64,000 nt of DNA, from contig NC_092320.1 in NCBI RefSeq assembly GCF_036785885.1, forward strand, positions 11,161,557 through 11,225,556, in the 5' to 3' direction. The notes beneath the pieces were generated by a model that was given only the letters and a program-made list of their open reading frames with translations, had not been told where the DNA came from and ran no database searches. Of the stretch, positions 24,401 through 33,699 are shown piece after piece. This DNA is from Coffea arabica (taxonomy: Eukaryota > Streptophyta > Magnoliopsida > Gentianales > Rubiaceae). The position numbers and the translations under genes were made by a program. Every line of letters begins with the position of its first letter. The first letter of the stretch is position 1.

Positions 24401-26466
24401 AGGGCACCCAAGTGCCGATCTACTACGTCAGCCGCGCTCTTCGCGGGCCGGAGACTCGATACACTCAGGTGGAGAAACTGGTGCTGGGACTAGTCCATGC
24501 CGCTCGGCGGTTGAAGCCCTATTTCTTAGCCCATCCTATCTCGGTCAGGACTGACCAGCCCGTTCGGCAAATATTGGTGCGACCCGAAGCTTCTGGTCGC
24601 CTCACCAAGTGGGCTGTCGAATTGGGAGAATATGACTTGTCCTACGAGCCACGCACCGCCATAAAAGCTCAAGCTTTGGCTGACTTCCTTGCCGAGCTCA
24701 CCTTCACGGAAGGTCCGGAGTCCACCTCAGCCTTAGCCGAGGTGTCCTCCTCACCCCAGTGGACATTGTATGTCGATGGATCCTCCAACGGAGAAGGCAG
24801 CGGAGCCGGACTTCTCCTGGAAGGACCTCAGGGAGAGGTGTGCTCCTACGCCCTCCGCTTTGGCTTCCCAGCCACCAATAATGAAGCCGAGTACGAGGCC
24901 TTAATTGCTGGACTCCAGTTGGCCCGAAGGCTCGGCGCCCAGCAAGTCCACGTCCGCAGTGACTCCCAACTTGTTGTGCGCCAAGTTCTTGGTGAATACG
25001 AGGCTAAGGATGAGACCATGCAAAGGTACCTCTCCAAAGTTCACCAACTCACCGCATACTTCAAGTCATTCGAAATCCAAAGAATCCCCCGGTCCCAGAA
25101 TAAGCGAGCCGACGCCCTATCCCGGCTGGCCTCCACTTCATTCTCGGACCTCAACAAGACGGTCTTAGTGGAAGTTCTGAATGAACCAGGATATGTGGAA
25201 GAGGTGGCCTGCCCCGTCCACTCCGAAGATAATTGGATGACCCCGATCATCCTCTTCCTGAGTCAGGGAACCCTTCCCGAAGACCGAGCCGAGGCAAGGA
25301 AGATACAACGCAAGGCTGCTCGACACGCTCTCCGCGATGGAGAATTGTACAAACGCTCTTACCTCGGCCCCTGGCTGAGGTGTGTCACTCCCGAGGCCGG
25401 ACGTCATATCCTCCACGAGATCCACGAAGGCCTGTGCGGAGCTCATGTCGGCCACAGGATGTTAGCCAAGAAGACTATGCTCCTTGGATACTTCTGGCCA
25501 TCACTTCGGCAAGACGCCCAGGACCTCGTTCTCGGCTGTCCTTCCTGCCAAGTCCACGCACCCGAGCATCACCAGCCCTCAAATTTCATGGTCCCCATCA
25601 CTTCACCTTGGCCATTCGAGCAATGGGGGACAGATATCATAGGTCCTTTCCCTAAAGCGGTCGGGGGCTATACCTTCCTGGTGACGGCTGTGGACTACTT
25701 CACTAAGTGGGTCGAGGCCGAGCCACTTCGCACCATCTCGGGGCTGGCCATTCAGAAATTCTTTTGGAAATGCATTGTCTGCCGCTTCGGCATACCTCAG
25801 ATCATCATCTCGGACAATGGGAGACAATTTGCCGAGAACCCATTCAAGACCTGGTGCGAGAACCTCGGCATCAAACAACACTTCACTTCGGTAGGCCACC
25901 CCCAGGCCAATGGTCAAGCAGAAAACTTCAACCGGACTCTCCTGCATGGCCTCAAGACCCGACTACACCGAGTTGGGTCATCTTGGGTGGAGGAACTCCC
26001 CAGTGTCTTGTGGTCGTATCGGACCACGCCGAGGTCAGCGACTCAAGAGACCCCATTCTCCCTGACCTACGGAGCCGAGGCTGTCATCCCGGCTGAGATC
26101 CTTACCCCCAGCCCTCGGCTGGCAGCCTATGCCGCCGAGGTGAACGACGAAGAGAGGCTGCTGGACCTCGACCTCGTCGAAGAACGAAGGGACCTCGCCT
26201 CCGCCCGGATAGCTTCTTATAAGAACACACTGGCACACTATTACAATGCCCGGGTCAGACATCGTAGATTCCGCCCTGGAGACTTGGTTCTCAGGAAAAA
26301 CTCAGTCAGCCGAGCTGAGCCTCAAGGAAAACTGTGCCCAAAATGGGAAGGCCCCTACCGAGTTGTGGAATCTGACCCTAAGGGGTATTGTAAACTGAGT
26401 TACCGAGATGGCTCATTAGTGCCGAGGTCTTGGCACGCCGAGAACCTTAGGTTGTATTATGCTTGA
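21448..26466 (+). CDS. Tat-type Ty3/gypsy gag-pol polyprotein
   Basis: 1672 codons from the first in-frame ATG; the same frame is open back to 21154. Order of domains: gag core about residues 50-190; a zinc-knuckle-like C-x2-H-x4-H-x4-C (YCAYHRDVGHETEDC, from Cys 276); aspartic protease with DPGSS at 440 in place of DSG/DTG; reverse transcriptase with YVDD at 822-825; RT-linked RNase H; a second RNase H starting LYVDGSSNGEG (Asp 1110); integrase with an HHCC finger and the catalytic triad D1396, D1456, E1492 (D-59-D-35-E). The C-terminus (WHAENLRLYYA) shows no chromodomain. The dual RNase H places it in the Tat lineage. All catalytic residues I can identify in RT and IN are present; the upstream gag frameshift is the only visible lesion. 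Confidence 0.96.
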   Translation: MRAPPFTDDINGERVPPNFKLPNLHTYDGRGDPEDHLRAFISAFRLYCVPDAVICRAFPIFLHGTARKWFWSLEPGSISSLDELIDRFIHRFVSSRPITKTSAYLLNLQQGQGESLRSYAQRFNEENVQIPDQNEQVTLAAFTNGLVAGLFNTEIHRDYPRTLHELWERVDQGIRSEDVNRMKREAQASRTGQDARRRKDIGRGEPGPSGTSNPPRDRRSVFDRIVKGRSSTSDAELTPLNSSRSHVLAVMRQNHLGRTPPEIPGRRDRRNSSLYCAYHRDVGHETEDCNDLKREIENLIRQGHLKQFVRKDGSFGRSASHRESRGPRREDRRDTKFNCRGPEDQKGDQRPPRDGSPGYGPNIAGVINTISGGPTGGDSQSSRKRTYRQAGMDVAEPSSRLSEVITYGPRDPVPAASSNHEALVIEVLTNNYIVKKVYVDPGSSVDVLYYRTFESLKLTREQLTPVRTPLVGFGGHVVHPEGMVNLMVTIGRHPRCRTVPVSFAVVKADSPYNMLIGRPTLNALRAVYSTYHLSFKFPTPEGVAEVSSDVGAARECYLATIQAAVGPQPPPRSEEKRPAVLSIDCIDPHKAGEPSRLEPGDEVEQVVLDEAKPDRVVQVGAGLPSPLKEEVISLIKDHRDIFAWSADEVVGVPPELMTHQLNVNPQARPVRQKRRHFGPERSKAISDEVDKLLPAKMIHEVQYPTWLSNPVMVRKDTGGWRMCVDYTDLNKACPKDCYPLPRIDTLVDSAMGYEILCFLDAFKGYHQIGMSEEDQEKTAFYTDRGVYCYTTMPFGLKNAGATYQRLINRLFKNQIGRNVEAYVDDILVKSLATSSFLLDLREVFGVLRDSRMKLNPKKCVFGVTSGKFLGYLVSHRGIEANPDKVKAIQDMSPPRNLREVQRLNGRLAALNRFLSQSAEKALPFFKVLKKSDQFAWTEECQSAFDQLKQYLHHLPTLASPRPEEKLYLYLSAADEAVSAVLIRDEGTQVPIYYVSRALRGPETRYTQVEKLVLGLVHAARRLKPYFLAHPISVRTDQPVRQILVRPEASGRLTKWAVELGEYDLSYEPRTAIKAQALADFLAELTFTEGPESTSALAEVSSSPQWTLYVDGSSNGEGSGAGLLLEGPQGEVCSYALRFGFPATNNEAEYEALIAGLQLARRLGAQQVHVRSDSQLVVRQVLGEYEAKDETMQRYLSKVHQLTAYFKSFEIQRIPRSQNKRADALSRLASTSFSDLNKTVLVEVLNEPGYVEEVACPVHSEDNWMTPIILFLSQGTLPEDRAEARKIQRKAARHALRDGELYKRSYLGPWLRCVTPEAGRHILHEIHEGLCGAHVGHRMLAKKTMLLGYFWPSLRQDAQDLVLGCPSCQVHAPEHHQPSNFMVPITSPWPFEQWGTDIIGPFPKAVGGYTFLVTAVDYFTKWVEAEPLRTISGLAIQKFFWKCIVCRFGIPQIIISDNGRQFAENPFKTWCENLGIKQHFTSVGHPQANGQAENFNRTLLHGLKTRLHRVGSSWVEELPSVLWSYRTTPRSATQETPFSLTYGAEAVIPAEILTPSPRLAAYAAEVNDEERLLDLDLVEERRDLASARIASYKNTLAHYYNARVRHRRFRPGDLVLRKNSVSRAEPQGKLCPKWEGPYRVVESDPKGYCKLSYRDGSLVPRSWHAENLRLYYA

Positions 26467-26734
26467 AGTTGTGACTTCATTCAGTTGTTTCATCCAATTA
26501 TCTTGTCAAGTTATGACTTCAGCTATTTAGTTATTTTTCAACGATATGATGCCCAGCATCTTTTATTAAAAAATAAGGGGGACAAACAAGGGATGAAGTC
26601 AAAGCAAGAAACAAAAAGCGCTGAGATAAGAGGAAACAGACTTTCATTTAACAGAAGTATTACAAAAATTACAAGGCCGAGGTCGGAGTGCTACTAAACA
26701 CTTCACCTCGGCCACCCCCTTGAAGCCTACAAGC

Positions 26735-29002
26735 CTAAACCCCCGTATCGGCTGCATCCCCGGTCTTGGCTCCCTCCTGGGCATCCATCTCTTCGGCCTC
26801 CTTTCCGCCGGGGTGAACTTCATCTCCAGGCTCTTTGCCGACGTCCCCTCCGGCTTCGTCTCCCCCGGCATCCTCTCCAGTTTCTTCCTCTTCAACCCCC
26901 TCGAACACTTCGTCGATTTCGGACAGCCATTTGTTGAACTCGGCCTGGACCTCGGCCAGGTCCCTTCCAGCCTGGAGGCCCTCAGCCATCCGGTCGCACA
27001 ACTCCTTGGAGTCCTCGTTGTAACTGGTATGATTTTTCAGAGACTCCAAGGCTTCGGGAGCGAGATGAGCTGCAGCCTCGTCTATGGCTGATGTGAAGCC
27101 AAACATGAAGTTCGGCGTGAGCAGTTGGCCGAGATCCCTGGTGAAGGCCTCAGACCTCCGGAATTCGTCCACCGCCGAGGCTCCAGCACTGTCAAGGGCT
27201 TGCTGGTGGGACTTCTTCGCCTCGTCCCCCCTCTTCTGCTCTTCTTCGAGAGCCGATCTGAGACTGTTGACAGTAGCCACGGCCTCCTCATCCTTCACCT
27301 CGGCCTCCTTAAGCCGCCTTTCAAGCTCGGCCTTCTCAGACTCGGACACCGCCAGTTGTTTCTCCAACTTGGAGATCTGATTCTGTAGCTTGCCGGTGTC
27401 CTGCTCATCGACCAGAGCACAATATCGGTGTGCCATCTCGGCCGCGAAGGCTGAGGTGGAAGCCGTGGTCACCATCAGACTTTGAACCAGCTCGGCCGGG
27501 CTCAGCTTCTTCATGAACTCCAAATCCCTTGGCAGAATGGAGTGCATTATTAGCTCTTGAGCGACCCGAGGGTGTTGGCACCTGTCGTTGACCGAAATCT
27601 TCCAGTTCGGACACCAATGATTGCCGGAGTGCGTCTTCTCGTCTCCGGAAAACACTGGGGGGCTATGGAAACGATTCCATAGCGAGGTCCCCGACACCGG
27701 ATTAACCGGAGGCTTCAGCTGCTTGCCTCGGCCAGAAGGAGGTGTGACTATTTTAACAACTCCAAGGGGAACTCCCTCTGGCGCAGACGAGGTGGACCCA
27801 GTAGCCGTAGTGGCCGAGCTGCTCTGGCCAGCCTTGGTGGAAGTGCCTTTGGGCGCTGAAGTCTTAGCGGCTGGTCCTTGTGACTTCTTCTTTGGCGGAG
27901 GCGCCGACGTCTCGTCCGAACTTTTCCTCTTCTGCCTCTTGGCCACTTCGGACGAGCCGGAGACGACGAGGTCAGACAGTTTAGTCACTGCACAAGGAAT
28001 AAATATTATCATATGCCTTAGCCGAAATGAAAAGAAAAGCCATGAAAGAAAATTACAAGGTTTCTCAAGTTTAATGGAAAAGAAGGGAGTCTTGGTAGTG
28101 TTGATCACGGCTCGACTTATCCCTCCATCTACGAGCACGGCCTCGGGGTAGTCATGGCTGAACAGCCGAAGTCCCGACTTCATCAGCTTCTGGAAGGACT
28201 CCTCTTCGGCATCCCCGGCAGAGGGGTCGGCCTTCGCCTTAATTGGCCTCCACCAAAAGCCCCTCGGGAAGTCCACTCCGGACACGAAGAAGTAGTCGCG
28301 CTTCCAGTTCTTGATCGAGCTGGGAGCACCGATCACCAACTTCGGGATGGCATTGTTCCTGTTGCCAACATAAAACCATCCCTTGTCCGACGCGTGCGCC
28401 TTGAGGGTGTAGCATCGGCGGAAGAGATCGACGGAGGGAGTCACCTCCTGATGTCGGCACAGCATCTCGAACCCCACAATGATGCGGATCGCATTCGGGG
28501 TGAGATGGGTGATTCTCACCCGGAAGTGACGAAGTAAATCTCGGAGGAACCTCGACGTAGGCATCCTCAGCCCGGCCTCCAGCTGTTGAACGTAGACGGC
28601 CACCATGCCAAAGGGGGGCTCCGCGGCTGTGTCATCCGCCTCGGGCGGCAATACTTCGTACCACGGCCGGAAGGGGTACTTGTCTACCACCCTCATAGCC
28701 CTATCTCTTCCTACGCGACTCCTAAACTTCGGCATCTGGCCGAAGTCGATGTCGGCTACGTCCACTGGAGCAACTGGCTCCGGTACACCCTCGTCATGGG
28801 GTATCTCGGTCCCGAGCTCGGTATTATACTCCACCTCGGAGCCGCCCTCGCTGATCTCGGACGATTCCAGTTCCGAGGCTATCTCTCCGGCTCTCACCTC
28901 GGTCGATCCTTCCTCAGAACTCTGTGCCGACCCCTCCGAGCTGGACGTCGTTGCTTCTTCCTCAGGATCCGCCCTCACCTCGGTCTGGTAGCTCGGGGTC
29001 AC
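26735..29002 (-). CDS. Antisense accessory ORF (aORF) of the Tat element, transposase_28-like
   Basis: 755 codons on the strand opposite gag-pol, between pol and the 3' LTR. After an acidic Ser/Glu-rich N-terminus (residues 1-90), residues about 130-260 (VAVYVQQLEAGLRMP, NAIRIIVGFEMLC, KGWFYVGNR) resemble the plant domain called putative gypsy-type transposon (PF04195, Transposase_28). Then come a basic Lys/Pro/Ser-rich stretch, a coiled coil (LEKQLAVSESEKAELERRL) and an acidic C-terminus. A probable 69-nt intron at 27988-28056 (GTAATT...TTGTGCAG) removes a hydrophobic insertion without changing frame. Such antisense ORFs are documented in Tat elements; their function is unknown and may be regulatory. 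Confidence 0.85.
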   Translation of the reverse strand: MTPSYQTEVRADPEEEATTSSSEGSAQSSEEGSTEVRAGEIASELESSEISEGGSEVEYNTELGTEIPHDEGVPEPVAPVDVADIDFGQMPKFRSRVGRDRAMRVVDKYPFRPWYEVLPPEADDTAAEPPFGMVAVYVQQLEAGLRMPTSRFLRDLLRHFRVRITHLTPNAIRIIVGFEMLCRHQEVTPSVDLFRRCYTLKAHASDKGWFYVGNRNNAIPKLVIGAPSSIKNWKRDYFFVSGVDFPRGFWWRPIKAKADPSAGDAEEESFQKLMKSGLRLFSHDYPEAVLVDGGISRAVINTTKTPFFSIKLEKPCNFLSWLFFSFRLRHMIIFIPCAVTKLSDLVVSGSSEVAKRQKRKSSDETSAPPPKKKSQGPAAKTSAPKGTSTKAGQSSSATTATGSTSSAPEGVPLGVVKIVTPPSGRGKQLKPPVNPVSGTSLWNRFHSPPVFSGDEKTHSGNHWCPNWKISVNDRCQHPRVAQELIMHSILPRDLEFMKKLSPAELVQSLMVTTASTSAFAAEMAHRYCALVDEQDTGKLQNQISKLEKQLAVSESEKAELERRLKEAEVKDEEAVATVNSLRSALEEEQKRGDEAKKSHQQALDSAGASAVDEFRRSEAFTRDLGQLLTPNFMFGFTSAIDEAAAHLAPEALESLKNHTSYNEDSKELCDRMAEGLQAGRDLAEVQAEFNKWLSEIDEVFEGVEEEETGEDAGGDEAGGDVGKEPGDEVHPGGKEAEEMDAQEGAKTGDAADTGV

Positions 29003-29211
29003 GGTTTATTTATGGGTTTTAGCCGTCTTGGCCATGAGTGAAAGACGAGATAAGAAAGAAAAGGGATACTTACTATCGTTTACGGAACTGGACGAAGTGG
29101 ATGACTTCGGCTATGATCTCGGCTGGAAAAACTGACCTCGGCAACACTCGCAAATTTTGCAAGTCACAAGCGAAGAAAGAAAGTGATGGGCCATGCGGTG
29201 AAAGGGACCAC

Positions 29212-29221
29212 CTATTTATAG
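29212..29221 (-). promoter_or_regulatory. TATA box for the antisense ORF
   Basis: Minus-strand CTATAAATAG, a near-ideal plant TATA box, lies about 210 bp upstream of the aORF ATG. Just downstream, on the same strand, is a consensus splice donor GTAAGTAT (29066-29073), which suggests a 5' UTR intron. Confidence 0.6.
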
Positions 29222-29504
29222 GGGATGGCCAGAATCCGAAGAGGCGGCAAGAATACGAAAAGACGACCACGATCGAATTCGAAACGCCACGCCTCTCTCT
29301 CTCCTCATTAATGCCCCGTCCTTTCGACTGACACCTTCTGCACGAAACGTCCCACTACTTCACGACGCGACGGTTATCAGTGACCACGTCCTATCAACTG
29401 ATTCGCCCACGTGTCACGTCCCCGCATCTCCCGGAGTAGTTTTGGGACCCCGACTCTTCACGACTTCGGCACAAAGAAGCCTCGGTACCTCCCTGGCCCG
29501 AAGC

Positions 29505-29525
29505 CCCGAGGCTTGGGGGGCTTAT
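29505..29525 (+). other. Polypurine-type plus-strand primer region
   Basis: CGAGGCTTGGGGGG followed by CTTAT lies directly before the 3' LTR start (TGAGG at 29526), where the plus-strand primer is expected. The tract is G-rich rather than A/G-rich. Confidence 0.6.
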
Positions 29526-29794
29526 TGAGGGTGCTCACCTCGGCCACCCCGCGTGTCCGAGGTGAAGTCACCTCGTCCCTCATCGGAGCCCATCCCTGTC
29601 TTGAGCACAACCCCAGAGCCCGGCTTCATCCCTAGTCCACCGTGTAGGTGACCTCGGCACATCCACCTCGGCCGCACACTGATGATGTCAACCTGCCTGA
29701 CATCTTCCAGGACCAGCACTTTATCTGAAAAGCACGGGAGGCACTTGATGGCACCTGCACCATATCCTCCGTCATCACTCCCAGGCGGCTACAG
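29526..29794 (+). repeat. Truncated 3' LTR of the Tat element
   Basis: 269 bp identical to the start of the 5' LTR except one base, then an abrupt switch to unrelated sequence at 29795. It lacks the TATA box, R and U5, so the element has no normal polyadenylation region. Confidence 0.93.
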
Positions 29795-30307
29795 TCTTTG
29801 TAAAATGTAGTATCATAAATAGGGAATGACAGTACTAAAGGGGCAGCAGAACTGTCATCATAAAATGCAAATGCAGATACAACCCGAGCAAGCATATACC
29901 TTGAATTGAACTGCCACTCCTATTTTCATTAAGCATCTTTCGCTCACGCACGGCCAGGTAAGGTTTGTTCATTGAACAGGAAGGCAAATTAGTTGCATTT
30001 TTCCAGAAAGCAGGCTTAAAATCAAGGGAGAGTCGTTGGAGAGTTTTTGCAGCACACAAACATCTTTGAATTCCGCAGTCTGTGGGAAAAATGGGAACCC
30101 TCTGAAGAAAGAAAGGCAAACTTCAACAATTTTGATCTTACAGATTTCCTGAATATTTTTTTTAAAATAGCGTTCGGCACCCTGCTTTGTACAAAAGAAC
30201 TTTGGAACGTCGAATACTTACAAATAAAAAGGTGGATACCTAGTTAGTGCAGTTCTGAACTATAAATTTATACTTATCCGCCTCTTATGCCATTCTGCTC
30301 ATGTTCT

Positions 30308-33300
30308 TCAACCTTTACTTTCGCTCTTCTTTGTTGTCATTGGATGAAACTGATGTGTGGTGGAAGCCTGGAAGGTTTCCTGAATTTTAATCACACCCCT
30401 TTCTACAGGTTCGATTGCCTGGTTTATGGTCAAGACGACATCCTTGACAACCTGCTTGTAGAGTGAAAATAGAATCAAGATTTTAACAGAGAAAGAAATG
30501 GTTGTTGCATGATTTGTTTAGAATTGGAAATGGACAAGTGTAAAGATTCTCGCCTTTTGACCTCCTTCAACAACAATATCCTGGACACCTTCTTTTACAC
30601 TTCTTCCAGTAGCCTCTACCTCGGTTTCTGTCTTTTCAAGAATAGTTGGTTTTACTTCACTGTCTTCTTCTATCTTCACCACTGCTTCTGTTTTCTGGGA
30701 GGTAATTTTCCCGTGCTCAGAAGCCGGAATAAAATGATAAGGCTTGGCTGAGAAAACGAACATGTGAGAGACAGCTGCAATTGCCATCTGCTAAAATGAG
30801 AAATCAAGAATGTCAATAAAGAAAGCAACAGAGAAAGTCTTTTTGCGTATTTATACAGGGACAGAATGAAAAAGAGCTGACAAGTTTTATATGATTGATA
30901 AACTTTCACTTAGCATGTTAATAAATGAAAAAAAAAAAAACCCAGATGGGAAAAACGAATAAAAGGAAGAAGTTTAAAAAATCTGACAGCTAAAAATATG
31001 CCAATCTTCTGTAACCCAAGACAATGAGGTTTCTCTAGGTATATGTTACAAAAATGGCCAAATAAATAATAAATGTTGACTCCACTTGCTTTCAAACACT
31101 TATAGTTAGAAACACTAGAAAGTCCAATCAATACCTATATTTAGGAAAATATCATAAAACTAAATTAAAAGTCGGATCAAAGATATAAATTCGCTTTCCC
31201 TGACAAATATTCCAGGAGTACTTAGAAGACAATGGCCATATCTATGTGACAGAGCAGGTGCAGCAATGCTTAGTACCACAAACTTCACCCTTTCTTCTTT
31301 AATAGCGTATGCACCTGACATTATTGAGCATGCAGTGTGGCCAAACATCATTTCGACACAACATATGAATGGTATGTTTTCTACCAATCTGCTATCTCAT
31401 TCCATAGCATCCATACACAAATATCGCTTTCTGGAGTCTGCTATAGGTCTTCAGACATTTTAGGTGTTTTCCCAAACGTTCAGAAATAACAAATATCAAA
31501 AGAGAAGTTGCAATTGCTTAACTTGCTTTTATACAGTTGCAATTGCAATTGGTTCCTAGAAGAAAATTGCTTTTATACAAAGTGAAGCGACGACTTACTT
31601 ACTTCTATGCAGATCAAAAAATCTTGCAGCCCAGTCTGAAACTTTCCCTCCCTTGGCAGAAAACCGAAAGAGCACAACAATGCAATACCTACTCCTTGCC
31701 ACCATGTAGCAAAAACAATTGCCTTGAAGCTAATGAATTTTGCAAGGGGTTTTATTGCCTAAAGTCCTTGATGAGTTACATTATAGAACTGAACAAGGCA
31801 ATACAATGCCCACATCTGACTGAAGTTAAAAACCACTGCAAAATATGGGTACCTGCAGAAGCATTGAGTGACTATCCCAAAACCACTGCATTGAAGTGAC
31901 TATCTGAACTCACTGCATAAACTATTGAGCTAATGAATCACCATTCTCTTAAGCAACCTAAACTTGAAGAAAGCACTAAAAATACTGATATTAAGGATAC
32001 TGTCAGCAGAAGTTTTTGAAGATTCTGACAATATAGCAAGTAATGATGTTTCAGGTCCAGGAATCACATTTTTTTGTGCTCTAGAACTTAATAAAACAAT
32101 ATAAAATAGAGATGGGCGAACTTTCTGTTATGCAAATGAAAATTCTCACCATTAAACGATACGTACCCATAGTACCACTTAAACTCCCCGTCACCGTACA
32201 CTCCAAAGAGCTCAAGGATAAGAGCTAAAAATGCACAAACAGTCTTCAAAATCATCTGCAAACTATGCGAGGATGTTAGATTTACAATGACAAGAATCAA
32301 CACAGTCAGGAGATTTATTCTTTTTGACTTACATATTGTACTAGACCACTAGACCAAATTTTTCTGTTATAAGAAGGTCCTTCCCAAGCACACAAGGCTG
32401 GAAGATGATATTGCAAATTCTTCTTCCTTTTGACTCAGGATTCTCCTCGCCTTCTAGTAATGGCTCTTTCATTTGTCTTGATTCATCTTCCAGCAGTTCT
32501 ATGACTTTCCGTTCACCACCTGCCAGAGGTTATAGAGAAAGTAATTTGTCAGAGTGGCTTTTCAGAGATAAACTTTAGAGAAGATGAATCTTTTTAGTGC
32601 GTACATTGTCAAAAACTTCACAAAAGGTGCATAATATAGAAAGCTGAGTATTAGAGAAACTTAATATGTTGACATATTTCTTGACTGCACAGAAAATTAA
32701 TGTGGGATTTTATCTTGGCAATTCCAAAATAGATAAAAAAAAAAAAAAAAAGAAAGTCTTCATACCATAAGACTAAATTCTTGATGTCTAGATCAGGAAG
32801 CTAGAAAGACAGAATGCAATCATCTGCACCATTCTTCATGCTTAATTTTGAAAAAGCTAAAAATTTCTCTTACCAAGGCATGCAATCAAGTAACTCCCAA
32901 AAGAATAAAGTGCAAATGCTTCATAGCAGTTTCTTAGGATGTCACATGCCAGGGAGAAACTTGGATTCCACAGTGATAAAATCTAGAAAAGATAGGAGAG
33001 AATAAATTCATAAACTGGACAATAAAATGAAATTTACTTCTCAACATAAGCCCCGTTATGTCATGATTTTCAGTTATAATAGGTGACACTTCACCAAGCA
33101 AATGGAAGGTAGTAAAGTGATTCTTTAACTTTGGACTTGGATAGATCAAGAGCAGCAAAATGTCACTAAAAAGGCTATATGGCTTAAAATTTGAACAAAG
33201 ATCTGACTAAGTAACAAGTGCAGAACAGAAGCAACGCTCCAAGGTAGAGAGATCCTTACTGACTCTGTTGCATAAACAGGAACCATGAATAAAACAGCTA

Positions 33301-33690
33301 CAATCCACTTTTGCTCCTACAAGGAAAAAGAAAATATAGATTTTACGAGGACAATGGCTACTCCGGAACATCAATTCTAGTCTTTTCTTCACTCAGATTG
33401 CACTCTCTTTGCTCTTTAGCCAACAAGGCATTAGTCCTGTGGATATTCTTGACTATAATAAGAGGTGGAAGAGAAACAGTCAGACAAATAACAGGATGTG
33501 AATCAAAGCATTCCGTGGAAAATGCTGCATAAGTAGTAGTACTAGTTGTTATAGAAGCATGAGCCAACTTCTCGGAGAACTAACCGCTGGATTGGTATAA
33601 GATCTAAGATGTTGGAGAATCAAGAGAATGGAGAGCACTACAGCCAGCAAACCAAAGCATCATGGTGGCTGGATGGTGGAGATAACTGAA
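30308..33690 (-). pseudogene. LAZ1 / DUF300 (OST-alpha-like) membrane protein pseudogene
   Basis: Exons on the minus strand by homology and GT-AG sites: ~33690-33585 (LILQHLRSYTNPA), 33316-33260 (KWIVAVLFMVPVYATES), 32982-32874 (LRNCYEAFALYSF), 32519-32333 (GGERKVIELLEDES), 32255-32167 (MILKTVCAFLALILE), 31852-31603 (FSQMWALYCLVQFY, TWWQGVGIALLCSFG), 30787-30554 (MAIAAVSHMFVFSAKPYHF), 30451-30308 (VVKDVVLTINQAIEP). LAZ1 proteins are seven-helix tonoplast/endomembrane proteins linked to vacuole function and cell death. Lesions: an 8-bp tandem duplication at 32340-32355 shifts frame; an in-frame TAG lies at 31759-31761; the first exon frame is closed by TGA upstream and lacks an in-frame ATG; the C-terminal tail has shifted frame; one intron has a GC donor. 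It is therefore an unprocessed pseudogene. The Tat element ends about 510 bp beyond its 3' end. Confidence 0.85.
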
Positions 33691-33699
33691 TGAGCTTTG

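Larger units (their letters stand above)
20411..29794 (+). mobile_element. Ty3/gypsy LTR retrotransposon, Tat type, with truncated 3' LTR
   Basis: The 9384-bp element consists of a 588-bp 5' LTR (20411-20998), PBS at 21001, gag-pol (21154-26466), an antisense accessory ORF (26735-29002), a purine-rich tract just before 29526, and the first 269 bp of the 3' LTR. A second RNase H domain after the RT-linked one, plus an antisense ORF between pol and the 3' LTR, is the known layout of Tat-lineage elements (Ogre/Retand/TatI-III). The element is much more GC-rich than its surroundings. The two LTR copies differ at one base over 269 bp, so insertion was recent. No target duplication is present because the 3' LTR is cut at 29794. 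Confidence 0.95.

Noticed and set aside
21751-26262. Several minus-strand ORFs of 60-140 codons under gag-pol
   Set aside because: Complement shadows of the GC-rich polyprotein.
27621-29041. Plus-strand ORFs opposite the antisense accessory ORF (176, 127, 151 codons)
   Set aside because: GC-rich shadows of the minus-strand coding sequence with no domain of their own.
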